From Rostrohypoxylon terebratum (lineage: Eukaryota > Ascomycota > Sordariomycetes > Xylariales > Hypoxylaceae), in NCBI GenBank assembly GCA_022497145.1, contig MU385870.1, positions 132,629-196,628 of the forward strand: a stretch of 64,000 nt of DNA, given 5' to 3'. Under the pieces are notes generated by a model, which saw only the letters and a list, made by a program, of their open reading frames with translations, was not told where the DNA came from and did no database searches. Shown here piece after piece: positions 11,089 to 22,414 of this stretch (the stretch's first letter is position 1; the number at the start of each line of letters is the position of its first letter). Made by a program: the position numbers and the translations under genes.

Positions 11089-12781
11089 TCAAATAAGTAG
11101 AGCGATCATCGAAATGATGGAGATTAAGGCGTACGCGCCTGTTCCGTGCAATCTCTCGCCCGAAGACTCCGTACTAGGCGAACTGCTCGCTGCCGTCCCG
11201 GTTGTCGTTGTCTCGTGGGGGACGAGGCCAACACCAGAATCCGTTGACGTAGCCGTAGGCGTTGTCGTGCTGATTATCGTGGAACCGTCCGAAGATACGA
11301 TTGTTGTTACAGTGGGGCTAACAGTACTGCTGCTGCTGCTGCTAGAAACGGCTCTACTGGCAAATCCTACATTCTTGTTAGCATGGTACATAGTGGTGGT
11401 CGTTTTAACTGTATTAGACTTACCAATTCGTTTCTGGTCTACGTCAAATACGCTGTAGACGTTTTTCAGAAACATGTCTCCAAGTAGCCAAGCTCCAGGC
11501 ACGAACTCCATGCCGTACACGTTGCCAAAGCAGGTCCCGTCACTATTCGGAGCGGACGTAAAATCTTTAGCCGAGGTCGTCCAAGTCTGCCCCGAAAAGC
11601 TGAAGGATACGGATGCATTGCTCTTGCACGGAACAGTGTATGTTTGGCCCTTGTCGGTGGTCTTGGAGCCGGGTACCAGAGCGTACAGCGCCTTGACGTC
11701 ATCTGGAGGTCCGAAAACAAACGTAGTACCGGTGTCGATATACGCTTGTCGGCCCTTCACATTGGCCGAGTTGCCATCATAAAGCACGTCGTCCATCGGA
11801 ATAGCCCAACTGTTCCCGGATTGGATAGTGGTGTAGGAGATGTCGCCCTTAAACTTGGCCTTATTAGGACCACCAAAAGCTATTTCTCCGTCATTCGTGC
11901 CATCACTATTCCTAGCCAACGCAATACCGAAGACATTGGACTGAATCAACTTGGCATCTCTGACATAAGCAAGCCACGTGTTCGGGACCATGGACAATCC
12001 TAAAATGCCCTCAAAGGGGAACTGTGCAAACTGGTCCGAAGTGGCATTGGCTACTCCGAACGGGATCGTCACTTTCAATCCGGCGATGGATATAGAGTCC
12101 GAGACAACATGGCCACTTACTTCGCCCGAGCCGTACTCGACAGAATAGTTACTTCCGGTGTCGTTGTACGTCTTCGAATCGTTAGGACCGAACGTGTTAT
12201 GCTTCGTGCAAGCCGTAGATGTGCAACCCGAACCCATGACCCAGGTAGTACTAGCTCCGGTATCCACAAGCATGTACATCGGTTTTCCCTCCGAACCAAA
12301 GTTGGCTTCGAGAAAGTACGAATAGTCGGTTCCATCTTGGTCGATACCCACGGCGTTGCTAACTGTGGGTTTGACAGCGCTGACTACGTTGTAGTCGTTG
12401 TCTCGGTTGAGCAGGGCTGCGTCTTCGCCAGAAGTAGACCGCGTCGGTGCCTTGGATCCATACTTGGAAGCTAAGTTGTGAATAACTCTTGTAATCTTGT
12501 CCGCGAGAACTTCTTTAGCCTACGCGTGGTATGACGTATTAGTGAAATCCTAAGTAGGCACTTCTAGAAGTTTAACGTACGCTAGCTTGCTTCGGCACCA
12601 ATTTGAAGGTAACAAATCCAAGCTGAGGACTCGGCTTATTTAGTGTCGCTCCGTTTTCGCTTCCGAGGCTCCGTTCCTTTAAGCCGGCATTGCCGGTTGA
12701 GCGTTCATTTCGAGGAATCTGAAAAGCGTGAATCCCAGTAACCCATAGCAAGAGCTGTATCAATATGAAGCCTCGATGCAT
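11089..12781 (-). CDS. secreted pepsin-like aspartic protease with probable GPI anchor
   Basis: A family A1 endopeptidase expected at the cell surface or wall. Two exons, 12781-12581 and 12519-11089, give 543 residues. The ATG at 12781 gives a clean signal peptide (MHRGFILIQLLLWVTGIHA, then FQIPRNE); no in-frame ATG lies just upstream. A propeptide of about 110 residues precedes the mature enzyme. The two catalytic motifs are VDTGAST (Asp153) and IDTGTTF (Asp329), at the normal spacing. A flap-like VEYGSGEVSG follows the first. After the protease fold there is a Ser/Thr-rich stalk of about 80 residues and a hydrophobic C-terminal tail (ALISIISMIALLI), the pattern of a GPI signal as in yapsin-like proteases. 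The 61-nt intron has donor GTACGT. Substrate and processing role are unknown. Confidence 0.92.
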
Positions 12782-15697
12782 ATTGAAGAGTTCTGCAGCG
12801 TGACTCCAACACAACCTACTCCCCCAGTTGGAAATGCCTGACGTCTCGGGTTCCTCGCCAGGTTGGTCGCTGTATAGGCAATTGATAGCAAACTAAGCCC
12901 ACACACACATCTGGATCTAGTAGCGTAAAGTCTCTTTGGACAAAGAGGCTTGCTAAAGAAGGAAGCAAGGAGTTAGAGGGACAATTGAGGTGCGGCGAGG
13001 TGATTTGTTCCTGGCTATTCAGGCCAAGAGTACCAGACTCTCTGGTGTAGATATTATAATTAAAGATTAAGGAGCGTCATCGGAAAACCGGGTTAGTTAA
13101 GGAAAGATGACGAATCGACCCAAGGCGAAGAAGTCGAGAAATAGGAGGCTGTCAGCGACGATCTAGAGTATCTAGAGTATCTGGAGTATAATACAAGGAA
13201 CGCAGGGTCTCGCGCGGAAGTGTGAGTATTCGATACGTCGACCTGGAATTCCAAGACAGACGCCACTGGGAGAAACACGTTTTAGAAATAAGACAGACAG
13301 GAAATTCCAAACACAGGTTGCCACCCCGTCTATTAATTAATGACAAGAGAGCAAAAAAAAAAAAAAAAAGTAAAAAGAGGACGGAACAATGTGGCGCTAG
13401 GAAGAAGAACGACACAAAATATACAGGGCCAATGATTAGGAAAGGTTGTAGGTTAGGTTAGGTATGAGATCGGGATGGCTGTGGAGAAATAAGTAAGGTT
13501 GGTGGTTAGTGTAAAGATACAGCATATGCACCTAGCAAGTTACCCAGGCTCCAGCAGCCCAGCAAGTAATGGATGTCCACTGCCCAGGTCACTTTCCAGG
13601 TCTGTCAGGTGTGGAGGCCGGTAAAAAATGGAGGAGGAAGGGAAAGTCCTGCATGAAGAATTGATCGTGTTGATCGTTTCCCCTCAGCCCCTGCCGGTAG
13701 CGAAGACCAGCATCATCGCTGGACCTCCTATTGCTTGGCTATTTCCTAATGAGGATAGCGTTAACTACGAGATGTAATGTAAGCTCGGGTAGGTACAATA
13801 CAATACTAATTATGTAGGCTATCCATGATTCCATGTAGTATGCAGGAAGGTAGGTACGTTACTTGCGAAGCTTTCCACTGATCAATTTGACAACCAAAAA
13901 ACTACCAGAAGCTGTTAACGTTCTACTATGTACATAGATAGTATTTCTCTCCGTGTCTACCAGAAAAATGATCTATCGCATCCGCGCTAGAGGAAGAACT
14001 CTCAAGGGCATCCCCTGTTGGTCATGTAGGGGTAGATGAAGATAGCGCCATTTGTGGATTCTCGGCTGTTAATCTACTTAGACGCTACTTATGCAAGACT
14101 ATGAAATTTCATCTTCCGCCAGCCATTTCTCAAGTACCTGCAGAGTATCCCCTCGTTATACCGATCAGCTCGGGAAATTGGGACCTCGTCGTAATAGATA
14201 AGTGATTGGTCGGATTGTGATGAACCCCCTGTGTTTGCGGCGGAATACCTACATTTTGCACTTTGCATTTTGCACTTATTCAAATTGATTGTCTACGGCT
14301 CGCGCAGCTCAATAGTTCTACTGAGATGTAGGCATGTACACATTTTACTCTGCCACTCCGGACTTAGTATATTGATAACATTGTTGGGCGCTCAAGCTGT
14401 TGGAACTTCCATTAGCGCCAGCAAGTCCTCTGCAACTTTTTACGGCCTACACTAGAGGAACGCGACCGGTAACCGAGCCAGCGACCCTACTACTATGTAC
14501 AGCTTCGGCGATACTGCGCTGCTCATGTACTATGTAGGGGATTCTCCATACAGTATCTGAATTGTCTTTAGATTGCTTGCAGGGACCTAGGCTCAATGGC
14601 CAGGAAGTGGCCTCAGAAGATGCCCTTGATCGGGAATGGATGAGCAGCCAAGAACGCATTCTCTGGAGATCCTTGGCTCAAGGAATCATATCAGTGGATC
14701 ACGTCCTTGCCAACCCGGTATGCACATCTCACATTGGCCAACAATTGCTATTTACAAGAGATAGCCCAGATATTAGTCCAGAATCCAGATAGAATTCGTG
14801 GTCCTCGTGCAAGGCTAGAGCACAAAATGCACGAATTCTTCGATAAGGTAGGTATTAAGTCGATAGTGTACTTATGTAGTACTTACGTTCAAATAGAAAT
14901 TAGATCCGACATGTTTAACATCAAGATGAGACTAGTCTGGGTCGACACGAGGCAACCGAACTCGCCCGTATTTAGTGTATATCCATACTACGTACCTAGG
15001 TCCTAGGTCCTAGGTCCTACATAGGTCCCAAATATTATCCAGCAACGTAAAAAATGAGGGTAAACTCGACAAACCGAGAGCTTGGCGTTACCAGCGCCGT
15101 AATGTCAGAACGTCGAAACGTCATCCCGTCCTTCTCCAGCCGCCTGCAAAATGTCCGTGGGATTACGTGGTTCTCGGTTTTCCGGCCATTCGTAGGATCT
15201 TAAGATCTTCGTATAGTCGGGAGAGAAGGATTTGGATAATCGCCAAGGTGTATCAGAATTCTGAAGTTGGTTGGTTGAACACCCAAAATGTAAGGTCGGT
15301 ATGCAATATGTGATGGGATAATAATAGGAGTAACCTATTGCACTGTCCATCATACGGTAAACCCGACCCCTGGCGCTAGTCTAAAGACTCTAAACACGGC
15401 ATTTGAGCCTGTCAGTGTCATTTGAGCGTTTATATTGCCGAGTCCATACAATCCCTTTCTCAGCTGGTACCCGAATAGCTTACAGTACGTGGAACCGCTG
15501 AGCCTCAACTTGCATCCATGGATCGGACTGCCATCCAACACCGTCTACTACATACGAGAAGGTGGCGCCCAAAAAGGGGGGGTAAAAAGGAATCGGATGA
15601 CATAGAAAGCGTGCGCGTTCTGTCTTAGCCTCCTGATCGTCTATTCTTAGGTTGTTGATCGCCTAATTGGCAGTGGCCAACAGCGCCAACGAGGCGT
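12782..15697. other. intergenic DNA with one possible gene relic
   Basis: This 2.9 kb gap holds no intact gene that I can support. It includes an A-rich run at about 13353-13369, a TTTGCACTTTGCATTTTGC-type mini-repeat near 14255-14278, a CTACTATGTA motif at 13923-13932 and another at 14490-14499, and a CCTAGGTC tandem at 14994-15026. A coding-like relic at 14582-14850 is listed separately. Confidence 0.5.
14582..14850 (+). pseudogene. possible frameshifted gene fragment of unknown family
   Basis: After a good acceptor-like TTGCTTGCAG at 14572-14581, a frame reads protein-like sequence (EDALDREWMSSQERILWRSL and onward to DHVLANP). The protein-like character then continues in the next frame (RYAHLTLANNCYLQEIAQIL, RIRGPRARLEHKMHEFFDK) until a GTAGGT donor-like site near 14850. 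Removing one base in the run AACCCGG at about 14714 would join the two frames. I read this as a decayed or mis-sequenced fragment, but no homologue is recognised and it may be coincidental. Confidence 0.3.
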
Positions 15698-16753
15698 TCA
15701 AATGTTGCTGTTGGCAACTCCGGTCGAGCTGATTCCATTCCACCCCGCCACGCCAGAGACCGCGGGAAACCGACGATTTTCGCACCACTGTCGTGCACTA
15801 TCCAGAATTCTCCGCTGATCGCTATCTTTAGGCGTTATGGAAACAAGTTTCTTACTCACGGTCAGAAATGACGCGAATTGTTGGTCGTTAATAAGATCTG
15901 ACGCCGCTACGCTGCGCAGAAATACCCAGACGGAAGTGTTCGTCCAACGTAATGAATCTGCAATGACGAGGACTTCGGCGAAAATTGAAGAGCAGATCTT
16001 GCGACGGATGTCCCCGTCTCCAAGCCTGCTTATGGTGTGGATAAGAAAACTCCAGCCAGAAATATCGGTATGATTCTTCAAGCAGAAATCCTTTATATCA
16101 GTGATGATGGCACCAACATGTCCCGGGCAGAGATCTAGTAGTAACCGAGCATGATTCCAAGCAGTATAATTGCGAGGATGCCGGATCCCTGCTGTTACGA
16201 TGACGTTCTTTATTTCGTACTTCAGATCTATGAAGGCGCCGTGGGCTCTGGATAAGTGAAGTAGCCAGCAGCGATGCGACCAGAGAGTGGGTGATTTGGT
16301 ATGCCGATGCAATCTTGACGTAATGAAGCTATCGACAAATTGCTTCTCTCGTCGCAACATTAATTCACCTCGCTCGCTCGTTTTTAATAATGACATAAGC
16401 AGCCTTTTCCTGGTATTAGCAGCTGTTAAGTGCTCGGGGTCCATGAGAAGCACCACCGCTGTTGCGGCTAGAATCTCATTGTCGTTTGCAGGACTACCCT
16501 CTCGATAATTCTGCAATACTTGACGAGCAACGAAGAATGCCTGAGCTAGTCTCAGCTTAGGGATTGCTACAGCCGCACCATCTCTTAGGTAATTGACTCC
16601 TGACTCTAGAGGATGACTCTTTCCAAGGAATTCGATCTCCAGCAATTCGTCGTCAGGCAGATCTGTAAGTATTGTCGAAATATCCTTGTATACTCTATTT
16701 GGATCGTCGGCCTTCAACTGAGCTAGAAGATCTTTGTCTAGTGAGCGGGACAT
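15698..16753 (-). CDS. protein prenyltransferase alpha-subunit-repeat protein (PTAR1-like)
   Basis: A single-exon gene of 351 residues. The middle and C-terminal half carry helical PPTA-type repeats, seen as TLWSHRCWLLHL (about residues 161-172), NYTAWNHARLLLDL and DISGWSFLIHTI, each with the Trp of the repeat in place. The canonical farnesyl/geranylgeranyl transferase alpha subunits have five tighter repeats; the looser spacing and long N-terminal region fit the PTAR1-like branch instead. It may therefore be a scaffold or alternative alpha subunit rather than the housekeeping one. The ATG at 16753 starts MSRSLDKDLLAQL. It is divergent from GET1, with a 528-bp shared upstream region. Confidence 0.75.
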   Translation of the reverse strand: MSRSLDKDLLAQLKADDPNRVYKDISTILTDLPDDELLEIEFLGKSHPLESGVNYLRDGAAVAIPKLRLAQAFFVARQVLQNYREGSPANDNEILAATAVVLLMDPEHLTAANTRKRLLMSLLKTSERGELMLRREKQFVDSFITSRLHRHTKSPTLWSHRCWLLHLSRAHGAFIDLKYEIKNVIVTAGIRHPRNYTAWNHARLLLDLCPGHVGAIITDIKDFCLKNHTDISGWSFLIHTISRLGDGDIRRKICSSIFAEVLVIADSLRWTNTSVWVFLRSVAASDLINDQQFASFLTVSKKLVSITPKDSDQRRILDSARQWCENRRFPAVSGVAGWNGISSTGVANSNI

Positions 16754-17281
16754 TGCACGTGTCGGTCATGGATTCGTTTTGATAAGAGGGTATTAACATA
16801 ATAATCGCTTTCTTTTCCAAATTCAAATCTCCATAACCTGGATTACAAGGACATCTGGTCACAGCCCGGGGGATTCCCCAACGTTGAGGAAGACGGTGAG
16901 TATAGAATTATTATAGTAGGTTAGAACTAGGATAGTACTGCTGTAGGTAAGAACCTTACGATATAAGTCTATTGCGTACTAGGTAGAGACAACTTTGAAC
17001 CTCGCTTTGTTAATAATTACCTGCTAACCTAGTGTATTGTTGTCGTGGTGGGGTTATGCTTGGTAAAGAGATTACCTCCATAAATGCATGTTATGCCTGA
17101 CAACACACGAGCCTAAGCCTCATCAGGGTTGTAAGGTCTGATGGTGCATATCGGATAAGGCCACGATTTCAAGGTTTGGAGCTTCTTTAGTAGTTCTTAA
17201 ACTCATCCTATAACCTTGGAAAGCTGTGACGTATCTTTCGCAACTCTAGTGAAGCTGTATTCGGGGACGAATCAGACGAAA
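16754..17281. promoter_or_regulatory. divergent promoter region, PTAR1-like gene and GET1
   Basis: The two start codons are separated by 528 bases, so the promoters of both genes must lie here. The sequence is AT-rich with no clear TATA box. No additional gene is seen. Confidence 0.5.
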
Positions 17282-18069
17282 ATGTTGGCAATATCTCTTC
17301 TCCTCCTCGTATTCATCGTCGAGCTAGGCGCTCATCTGGTAAACACCGTGGGCGCCGCGACAATAAATAATCTTGTGAGATCTTTTTTTTCTGGATGCAG
17401 CGCATTCAACATACTAGTGGGTGAACTGACCACGGTGTAGCTATGGAACCTGTATCTAGCTCTCCCAACACAGACCTCGAAGCAAGCCGTGGAGCAGAAG
17501 AAGCTACAGAAAGAGTACCTCTCTATCCGCCGCGACCTCAATGCTACGAGCAGTCAGGATCAGTTTGCGAAATGGGCGAAGCTCCGAAGACAACATGACA
17601 AAGTCTATGAGCAGCTAGAGAAGATGAGTACGTTCCTCTATACACGCATGACATTTTGAAAGTGGAGATAGATGTTAACAGATATGCGCTTCAAGAAAAC
17701 TCTCACGAAGCCTCAAAGGCGACTTTCGATCGAACCGTTAACATCCTTCGTTGGTTGGCTACCACGGGTTTAAAGTTCGTCCTCCCTTTCTGGTACGCGA
17801 AGCAACCGATGTTCTGGCTTCCGCAAGGCTGGTTCCCGTACTACGTCGAATGGATACTCTCCTTCCCACGAGCTCCCATCGGTAGTGTTAGCATCGCATC
17901 GTGGCAAACCGCCTGCACGGGAGTAGTCTTGTTGATCAGCGACACTATCGCTTCGATTCTAGGACTGTTGCTAGGCGCAAAGATAGCTCAGAAGCAACCA
18001 GTCGCAGCTGGCACGGAGAAGGGTCCGATACCAAAGTCACAGGAGGCGAAGAATAAAAAGGATTCATGA
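17282..18069 (+). CDS. get1: Get1, guided entry of tail-anchored proteins, receptor subunit
   Basis: Get1 (WRB) is an ER membrane protein that, with Get2, receives tail-anchored proteins from the Get3 ATPase. Three exons are inferred: 17282-17374, 17441-17627 and 17696-18069, giving 217 residues, the normal fungal length. The first helix (LAISLLLLVFIVELGAHLV) is followed by NTVGAATINNL, a strongly conserved family segment. A cytosolic coiled coil follows with TSSQDQFAKWAKLRRQHDK, the Get3-binding region. The C-terminal half has FWYAKQPMFWLPQGWFPYYV and WILSFPRAPIGSVS, also family hallmarks, and two further helices. Junction phases all agree. The second intron uses GTACGT with a GTTAAC branch-like site. 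A basic tail ends the protein. Confidence 0.95.
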
Positions 18070-18909
18070 GTACACGAAATACGAAATACAGATAGATATG
18101 GACTACCGAGTTTGACTATGATAAGTAGCTAGGTAGGAGGCATGGATGTCTCTCATCTAATTTGACGCAGAGTTTTTCATCGCAGAAGCTAGGAACTCTG
18201 TAACACGATTGAGATGACTCTTGGCAGAGTACTTTGGGTCGCTCTAGGCATTCTATTGACTTTGACGACCATCGAGAAGAGGGATCGACAAAGCTTCGAA
18301 GTTGCCGTTGTCACATCGTAGCCTTACCTTGTCCTGGAATCCCGTATATGGATCCAGGATCCCTCACGTTGCGGCTCTAGGACAGCTTCCTATCACGTGT
18401 CCTACATGTATTGTAGATAGAGATCCGTTTAACGTGACGTGTAATGCATATTGCACTGGACTGATCTCGCACTCAAACTTCCTCATGAGGTATAGAAGTT
18501 CTCTGACTTGAAGAGACTGGAAATATCTGGATATGGAACTTTGTGGGAAGAAGGAAAAGCAAATCTTTAGTGTGAAGTTTTTAAAGCGAAAATAAATAGA
18601 TATAAGTGGGACATCAAATCACCCACCAATCACAGACCCCTGTCTTTCTGCTCCTTGTGAACAACTTGCGTCATGTGTGGATGTACCGGTACAAGTACAC
18701 ATACCTACTTAGAGCATTTACAGCAGTGACGATCGCAAATAGAACAAACTTCTTACAAACAAAACCGACTTACATTAGAGCCATTAGAACGTCGAATCTT
18801 ACACTGGCTTCGAAACAGTTCAAATATAAGAAAACAATATACACGGCAGGTAATAGAAATATCAAATTAGCCGGCATGTTAAATAGAGAATCACCAATAT
18901 AACGACACA
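18070..18909. other. intergenic DNA between GET1 and the membrane-protein gene
   Basis: No convincing gene. The region is AT-rich and presumably contains the GET1 3' UTR and the promoter of the next gene on the same strand. Confidence 0.5.
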
Positions 18910-20073
18910 ATGGCGATTCCCTGGGGGACGTGAGTATCCCACCATCCCACCTATATCCTTCCCTTTTCCTTCATAACCTCAACCATACGCCACGAATATC
19001 TAGACTAACACTTTTCCAGAATAAAGTCCCTCCTCATATTCTTCGGCCCCATGCTCCTGCCAAAGGCCATAAGCTATTACCGCTCCGCGCGTGCCTCTCC
19101 CGCAGCCGCAGGCATGCCCATCCAACCGCTTCCTCTACCCGCCTTCCGCGCCATCGCCATCCTCGCTACTACCGCTCTCGTCCTCCTACTCCGCGCTCTC
19201 CCGCTCTTCTCCCCAGAGAACGTGTTTCTGCGGACTCAATCCCGCCTCCAGATCCCCACGGACGTACTATTCAACCGCCTCGCCACTCTCCGTCCCGGCA
19301 ACGTCCTCACCCCCACCGACAACGCCCTGCGAGCCAAATTCGTGAACCTAGAATCGCGGCTACTATACCTCCAGCACGGCCCCGACGCCCTCGCCAACTG
19401 CCCCTTCTGCAGCTCCGAGGACCCGCGCTCCTACTTCTACTACGCGCTGCCGGCGCTGCTGATCCCGCACCTCTTGAACCTGATCCTCGTCTCCCTCGCG
19501 ACCTCCTCCCTAATCAGCGGCCCGCACGGTCCCAAGTGGCGCTCCGCCGCCGCCATCACGGCCGGTCTCGGCGCCGCCCTCGACGCCTACCTAGCCAGCT
19601 CGTACAATTACCAAGCGAACGCGCGCGCGACGCGGCTCAGCGACCTCGAGTTCTTCTTCTGGACCGCGCGCGCGACCCGCCTCTTCCTGCTGTGCGTCTT
19701 CGACGCCGCGCTCGCCGCCCTGCTCTACCTCTCCGCGACCAACCGCGCCTTCGCGGCGCCCCCCGGCGCAGCGGAGCGCGTGGAGGCGGTCACCCGCAGG
19801 CTGGCTGCGACGAAGAGCCGGCTGAACGCGGTCGGCATCGTGAAGAACACGGCGCTCCGCGACGAGGACCTGAGGGCTAGGACGCAGGCGTACTGGCAGC
19901 ATGAGGGCCGGCTGATGCGGGAGGTTATGGAGGAGCGGGAGGTGGTCGAGGGTGTGAATAACGCGTTGGAGAATAGGATCAATATCCAGGATATCACGAG
20001 AGATGCGGATGCGTATGCGTTGAATGTGCTGCCGCGGATGGAGGAGGTTGTGAAGGAGAGTGTGGTGGGATAG
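18910..20073 (+). CDS. conserved-looking fungal multi-pass membrane protein, function unknown
   Basis: A tiny first exon (18910-18929, MAIPWGT) joins exon 2 (19020-20073) across a 90-nt intron with donor GTGAGT, branch GACTAAC and acceptor CCAG, giving 357 residues. Four hydrophobic segments are visible: AFRAIAILATTALVLLLRAL, the segment beginning YALPALLIPHLLNLILVSLA, a weaker AAAITAGLGAALDAYLA and LFLLCVFDAALAALLYL. A CPFC motif lies in the loop before the second helix. The C-terminal 110 residues are hydrophilic and helical with many acidic and basic pairs. Exon 2 is much richer in G+C than its neighbours, so both strands show long open frames; the forward one is chosen for its helices and its splice to a start. 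I do not recognise a named family. Confidence 0.8.
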
Positions 20074-20587
20074 GCATGGTAACGGAGGGCGTACAAATAC
20101 ATCCATCTGTACAAATATCCAGTTGCATTAGAGTAATGACTGCTAGAGTGAATAGAATCCGTTCTTGGTTATATGGATTCATGCAATGTAAGGTATCATT
20201 GTTGAAGCAATCTGAATTCGAGGCAAGGCTAGTAGACCTTTTGATTTACGTATCGTTCAGGATATTGGGGGAGCTCAACGAGATACAGTCCATAGCCAAG
20301 CATCAATCAAGCATATGAGGAGCTAAAGTTTAACGAGTTCTGAATGTAATCACTTTCATAACCTAAGTCGTGATCTATCAGCTATCTCAAGCTACCTCCC
20401 CTACCTAAATCCCATCGGTATCCGACAAAAAAACGCCGTGTGATGATTATATGCCTTTTGCTGGTCTCTTTTTATCACAAGCAATCGTGCTCGAGAAACG
20501 ACGGAACGAATGATTCACTTGTGTACACAGGTAGATTAGATCTACAGAGGCGAGGTCTGTCTAGACCTCTTGCTCTACTACCCGATA
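20074..20587. other. convergent intergenic region
   Basis: The 3' flanks of the membrane-protein gene and of RUD3 meet here. No gene or repeat of note is seen. Confidence 0.5.
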
Positions 20588-22414
20588 TTAATTACCACCC
20601 CTCGTATCCGGCCTCGTCATGCCGGCTGTGCTCGACATGCTCCCCTTTCTCGACCCTCCTGTTTGTGAGGCTTCTTCTACACTTCTTTCTAAGAACCCGG
20701 CCCATAGATCTGCAAGGGACTCCTTTGTGGTGGAAGTCGGCATCGGTTCCGAGAAGAATTCCGCGCTCAAGGATGGCGTGCTAGGCGTCCTGTGGAACGG
20801 GGAGTTCGGGAGCCGAAGGCTGTTAGTGGAGGTCCCTGGACGGGCTAATCCGGCTTGCTCTCTTTGCTCGTCCGTCCAATTAAGAAGACCAGCGATAATC
20901 TGGAGGATTTGGAATTTCTTCGGATCAGAACGATCGAGGGCGAGGAATTGGAGGAAGTGGTTCGTAACAATTTGCCTACATAGAGTTAGCTTCAATAATT
21001 TCAATGCTTTGGTAAACGAGGTGGAACGTACCTATCGATGCTGTCCTCTGGTTTGGTCTTCTTAAGGTATCGAAGAGCTTTCGTTAAGTGGTCGTTGAGG
21101 ACGATAGCTTCATGCCTCAGCTTGCCGATCAGGAGATTCTTTTCCTTCACCTCCTTCTCGAACGGCGCGGTTCGCTCCAGTTCCTTTTGGAGAGATTCCT
21201 TAACCTTCTCGGCCTCGGTAGCTCTTGTATCAGCTTCAAGAACTAACTTCTTGAGCGCTTGAAGTTGCTCCTCGGATGTCTCAACCATCTCTCGTAATTC
21301 CTTTTTACGAGCCTCTTGGATTTCCTGCAATGCTCTTTGAAGACTATCGACAGCTTGCGCTTGGGTGTCTCGTTCGGAAGCAGCTCGCTCGTAGCTATCT
21401 CTTAACGTGGAGAGTTGTTCTTCAAGAGCAGCCGCTTTCTCGGCTAAGCTCTCTCTAATCGATCGCTCCTCCATTGCTAAAACTTCCCAATCACCCATCG
21501 CGTCTTTTGCCGCCTCTGCTTCTTCTCTCAAATGTTGAATCTGCTTCACCAAATCCTCCTTTTCTTTTAATGAATTATGTTGTGAGAGATTGTTACGGCT
21601 TCGTAGACTGGACAGTTCTCTCGTGGCGTCTTGTAGTTCGGTTTTTAGTTTTTCGACTTCGTCCTCTGAGGCTTGTGCGCCCCTTTGAAGTTCTTCATTT
21701 TGGGCTTCGAGCTCTTCGATACGTTGGTTCGCTTCTTCCAATTCCTCCTTTCCCCTTGCTAACCGGCTGCCAACATTTTCTTTTATCTTTTCCACTCTCT
21801 CTACTAGTGTTTGGTATTCTTCCTCGACTTGCTCTTTCGCTGCTTCGGATTCTTCCAATTCCGACTTGAGCTGGCTTGTCTCTTGTGCATGTGTTTCTTG
21901 TATGCTCTCTAATTGCTTTCGTAGCTGTTCTACCTCTGCTCTCAAAGCCTCTCGTTCCTGTGTTATGGCATCGAGTCGAGCGCTGGTGTCTATGGATTCG
22001 GTCGCTTCTGTCGTGCTAGATTCTTTGGTAGAATGTCCGTTTGTGGTTGGCGACGTAGCGTGACCATTAGTAGACTCATCCGCCGTATTCTGGTAGTTTT
22101 ATTAGCTCCATATTGGGGGACCTGCTTTTGATGTTGACCGGATTTACCTCTGGTATGGACGTATCTGGATCGTCGGACCCATTGCCGTCATCTTCGGGTT
22201 GTTCTCCATCTCGGTTCGCGTGTGGGCCTTTGCTTTCGTCCTCGACTGGTTTTGACTTATTCTTCTTTCTCTTGTTATTCTTTTTCTTAGCACCTACATG
22301 ACGTTTGTTAGTAAGTCCAGGCATCACAATATCCCAATTAACCGGCTCGAGGATAATGAAACTGGTCAGCAACTAACCAGCATTTAACTGTTGGGACGGC
22401 TCTGTCGGAGCCAT
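20588..22414 (-). CDS. rud3: Rud3-type golgin with GRAB (GRIP-related Arf-binding) domain
   Basis: A cis-Golgi coiled-coil tether recruited by Arf1; GMAP-210 is the animal relative. Four exons are inferred: 22414-22378, 22293-22148, 22089-21032 and 20975-20588, giving 542 residues. The N-terminus is a lysine-rich then acidic low-complexity region. Residues about 100-380 form a continuous coiled coil rich in E, K, Q and L. The GRAB domain occupies about 383-461, with LRHEAIVLNDHLTKALRYLK before the last intron and VTNHFLQFLALDRSDPKKFQ after it, then WTDEQREQAGLARPG. The donor of intron 2 is GTAAAT, chosen because only it keeps phase into the next exon. The Ser/Thr-rich tail is not conserved in kind. 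The golgin identification rests on the GRAB block. Confidence 0.92.

Noticed and set aside
11114..12003. Long plus-strand frames opposite the protease gene
   Set aside because: They mirror the protease codons, have no domain or signal, and the minus strand carries both catalytic motifs.
12782..12814. Upstream extension of the protease start
   Set aside because: The extended frame would begin with TTG; the first ATG at 12781 gives a clean signal peptide.
19591..20114. Minus-strand frames opposite the GC-rich membrane-protein gene
   Set aside because: High GC removes stop codons on both strands; the composition is Arg/His/Leu-rich shadow sequence with no helices or motifs.
21474..21869. Plus-strand hydrophobic frame opposite RUD3
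   Set aside because: The antisense of a Glu/Lys-rich coiled coil reads as Leu/Phe-rich; it is not an independent gene.
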